Origin: Adineta vaga
Lineage: Eukaryota; Rotifera
Assembly (NCBI GenBank): GCA_021613535.1
Contig: CP075495.1
Location: forward strand, 13,826,001 to 13,890,000
Reading direction: 5' to 3'
Length of the DNA stretch: 64,000 nt
The position numbers and the translations under genes are program-made. Under the pieces are notes generated by a model. It was given only the letters and a program-made list of their open reading frames with translations. It had not been told where the DNA came from and searched no databases. This document shows, piece after piece, positions 61,731-64,000 of the stretch; the first letter of the stretch is position 1; each line of letters begins with the position of its first letter.

Positions 61731-64000
61731 ATGCCCGGGTCACGACGTGGCTTGGTTGCACCTCAAAATACCTTCCTTGAATCGATCATCCGTAAATGCA
61801 GTGGTGCACGTAAGTATATCATATTTATTTCAATTGACAAATATTCTATTTATTCAATTAAATACATTAGATGAAAAAAAAACAGAAACAGACTACGATA
61901 AGAAATAAGATTAGGAAAAAAAAAGAAAACTTCTTCATCTGTTTAGATTAATTTTTATTCTATACGAATTATTTTAACTGACATCCAATAGATTACTCAT
62001 GATTTCGATTTTTATCCTAAATTTAACGGATAACTATTCATCTGGATACAATATTTTGATTGTTTTTTTCTTATTTATCTTGGACTTCTAGCTTTTTTTA
62101 TCTTATTAGATATATTGAAGAAGAATAGAAGCACTGTTTCAATAATATTTCCTGTTGAGCTTTCACTCACACACACACACACCAATAATTTCCCTATATA
62201 CATACGACGAGGCGGGTTGCTACACATACAAGAAACTGAATTGGCGACAAATGTTCTTTTAGAATAGTAAATGAGCGATCCTATGGGAAATACACATACA
62301 TTATTCACCAATTCGCCTTCAGCGTTCATATTGAAAATATCCGTATATGTGTTCTACGTCTATACTATGAACGTTTGTCGAAAAATCAAAGAAAAAAAAT
62401 CAATTAAAGAAAATAAAAAGATTGAAGTACTTATATTACCCTGGATTTCCGGACGAGTAACCTATATCCTCATTAAATTTCAATATATTCTACTATCTCT
62501 TTATCTATGCACAATGTCATATTGTTTTAACATTAGATTAAATTCTCTGTAAAATTTACATTTGAATTTATGTGAAAATTATTTCTGATTGACTACAAGA
62601 ATATATATTTGAAATGTTTGATGAATATGTAAAGAATACAGGTGTGATACTGAATAATTGAGTGAAGTTAGAATCGTACGAGATCGAAAGATGTCAATTG
62701 GTTATCGTTTTATTTGTATATGTTTATTCTTAAGTTTGACTTTTTTTTAATAAGCATTTCATTGAAATTTTCGTTATTTAGACACGGCGTTCATTTTATC
62801 CAATGCTCAAATCGTTGAGTATCCGATTGTGTATTCGAATGATGGTTTTACAAAAATCTCGGGATATTTACGAGCTGATCTAATGAATAAAAGTTCCACG
62901 TGTAATTTCATGTACGGCGATTTAACAAGTGCCGATACACAATCAAAAATTCGTGATGCATTGGAAAATTGTCATATTGAACAAGTTGAAGTTCTTTTAT
63001 ATAAAAAGAATAGTATGTGTTATTGATATTTGTTTGAAATAAAATTTTGTTTTTAAAATCGAATCTTTCTATCTCATAGAAACTCCAATATGGGTATTTA
63101 TGCAAATAGCTCCGATAACCAATGAACGCGATACTGTGGTGCTTTATCTATGTACATTTACGGATATTACTGCACTTAAACAACCCATTGAAACCGAAGA
63201 TACAAAAGGTTGTCATTTCAATCTTTTTTATGTCATTTTTCAAAATTAAATTCATTGTCGTTTTTTTCTTTGTTTAGGTGGTTTGAGTAAATTTGCACGT
63301 ATAGCAAAATCTGTCACAAGAAATCGATCGATTTTAATGAATTTTGCAACACCAACTGCAAAATCAATTCAAATTGATCCGACAAAACCATCACAATTAC
63401 CAAATGTATGTTGATGATCAATGCAAAGAGTAGAAAAGATTTATTCAGTTTTTTTTTCTTTTATTCTAGTTACTCAATTTAAGTGCAGAAGTATTACCGG
63501 TATGTAATCACGATTTTTTTTTCAATAACCTAATCAAATCGCTTCTTTACCTTCATAGAGCTATCGACAAGAAGCACCAAGTACTCCACCACATATAATT
63601 CTACATTATTGTACATTCAAAACCGTCTGGGATTGGGTGATTCTATTATTGACATTTTATACATCATTATTAGTACCTTATCATGCAGCATTTCGAAGTA
63701 AATCATTAGATGATGTGCCATTACTTGTTGTTGATAGTATTGTCGATGTTATTTTCTTTATTGATATTATTTTAAATTTTCACACAACATATGTACACAC
63801 AAGTAATGATGAATCTGTATTCTTGGCTATTTTCTATTGAGTTTTTCATTGTTTTCTATTCAGAATCTGGAGAAGTTATATCTGATCCAAAACGTATTAG
63901 GAAAACATATTTAAAAAGTTGGTTTGTTATTGATCTATTAGCTTGTTTACCATACGATGTATTTAATGCATTTCAAGAAGCTGAAGAAGTAAAGATTTGT
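61731..64000 (+). CDS. KCNH1: EAG-type voltage-gated potassium channel (KCNH1/5-like), 5' part
   Basis: Seven exons are in the window (61731-61809, 62782-63012, 63080-63208, 63278-63405, 63470-63499, 63559-63802, 63864 onward), all in phase; the gene runs off the edge. The N-terminus [20 protein letters not shown] is the EAG cap. The PAS domain follows: [58 protein letters not shown]. Then a short linker, a 30-bp microexon ([10 protein letters not shown]) and [20 protein letters not shown] leading to S1 ([20 protein letters not shown]), S2 ([20 protein letters not shown]) and S3 ([18 protein letters not shown]). EAG channels are slow voltage-gated K+ channels of neurons, with PAS-CNBHD gating. 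Identity to EAG rather than ERG or ELK is clear from the cap and PAS. S4, pore and CNBHD are beyond the window. Confidence 0.95.

Overview
This is eukaryotic nuclear DNA from a small-genome animal, most likely a bdelloid rotifer. It is A+T-rich, with genes split by short introns (about 45-70 bp, GT-AG). Every recognisable gene is an animal family: KMT5, INTS12, FAM135, TACC, TMEM39, an irre/KIRREL adhesion molecule and an EAG potassium channel. The rotifer call rests on a short F-box exon ending in HRYQ followed by 28-residue TLTTL-type leucine-rich repeat (LRR) exons, which I associate with bdelloid genomes. Phylum is an inference; metazoan is secure. All gene models were spliced by hand from reading frame, GT/AG sites and phase, without transcript data.

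Layout. 1-16 kb is gene-dense: the 5' end of an unknown coiled-coil gene, CHTF8, a KMT5 (SUV4-20) H4K20 methyltransferase, a BRCA1/BARD1-like tandem-BRCT gene, INTS12, RPS27 and a 15-exon FAM135 lipase-like gene. 16-25 kb carries a plus-strand run: TDRD3-like, TACC, SPCS3 and TIMM10B. The last three have gaps of only 222 and 179 bp with splice-acceptor-like sites just before the ATGs, which suggests a trans-spliced polycistron. A UBASH3-like histidine phosphatase follows on the minus strand.

26.4-44.8 kb is an accessory island. It has no conserved housekeeping gene but holds two MITE-like elements, a 2.26 kb terminal-inverted-repeat element containing a 74-bp tandem array and a hairpin, two copies of a dispersed 250-290 bp repeat 15 kb apart, decayed coding remnants, a start-less secreted-protein ORF, a 252-residue ORF that may be PP2-like, two F-box fragments, and an F-box/LRR gene whose LRR exons were duplicated together with their introns. 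The two LRR introns are nearly identical while the exons differ almost only at amino-acid-changing sites. This is the most unusual signal in the window.

44.8-64 kb is conserved again: a disordered protein with a PP1-docking-like motif, an unknown single-pass membrane protein, TMEM39, a KIRREL-like immunoglobulin adhesion receptor whose stop codon lies 43 bp from that of TMEM39, about 7 kb of low-complexity upstream DNA, and the 5' half of an EAG-type (KCNH) channel running off the right edge.

Functional links. CHTF8 (clamp loader), KMT5 (H4K20 methylation) and the BRCT protein form a small genome-maintenance neighbourhood. SPCS3 (ER signal peptidase) and TIMM10B (mitochondrial import) are both protein-targeting genes and may be co-transcribed with TACC. 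No rRNA, tRNA or CRISPR was found.
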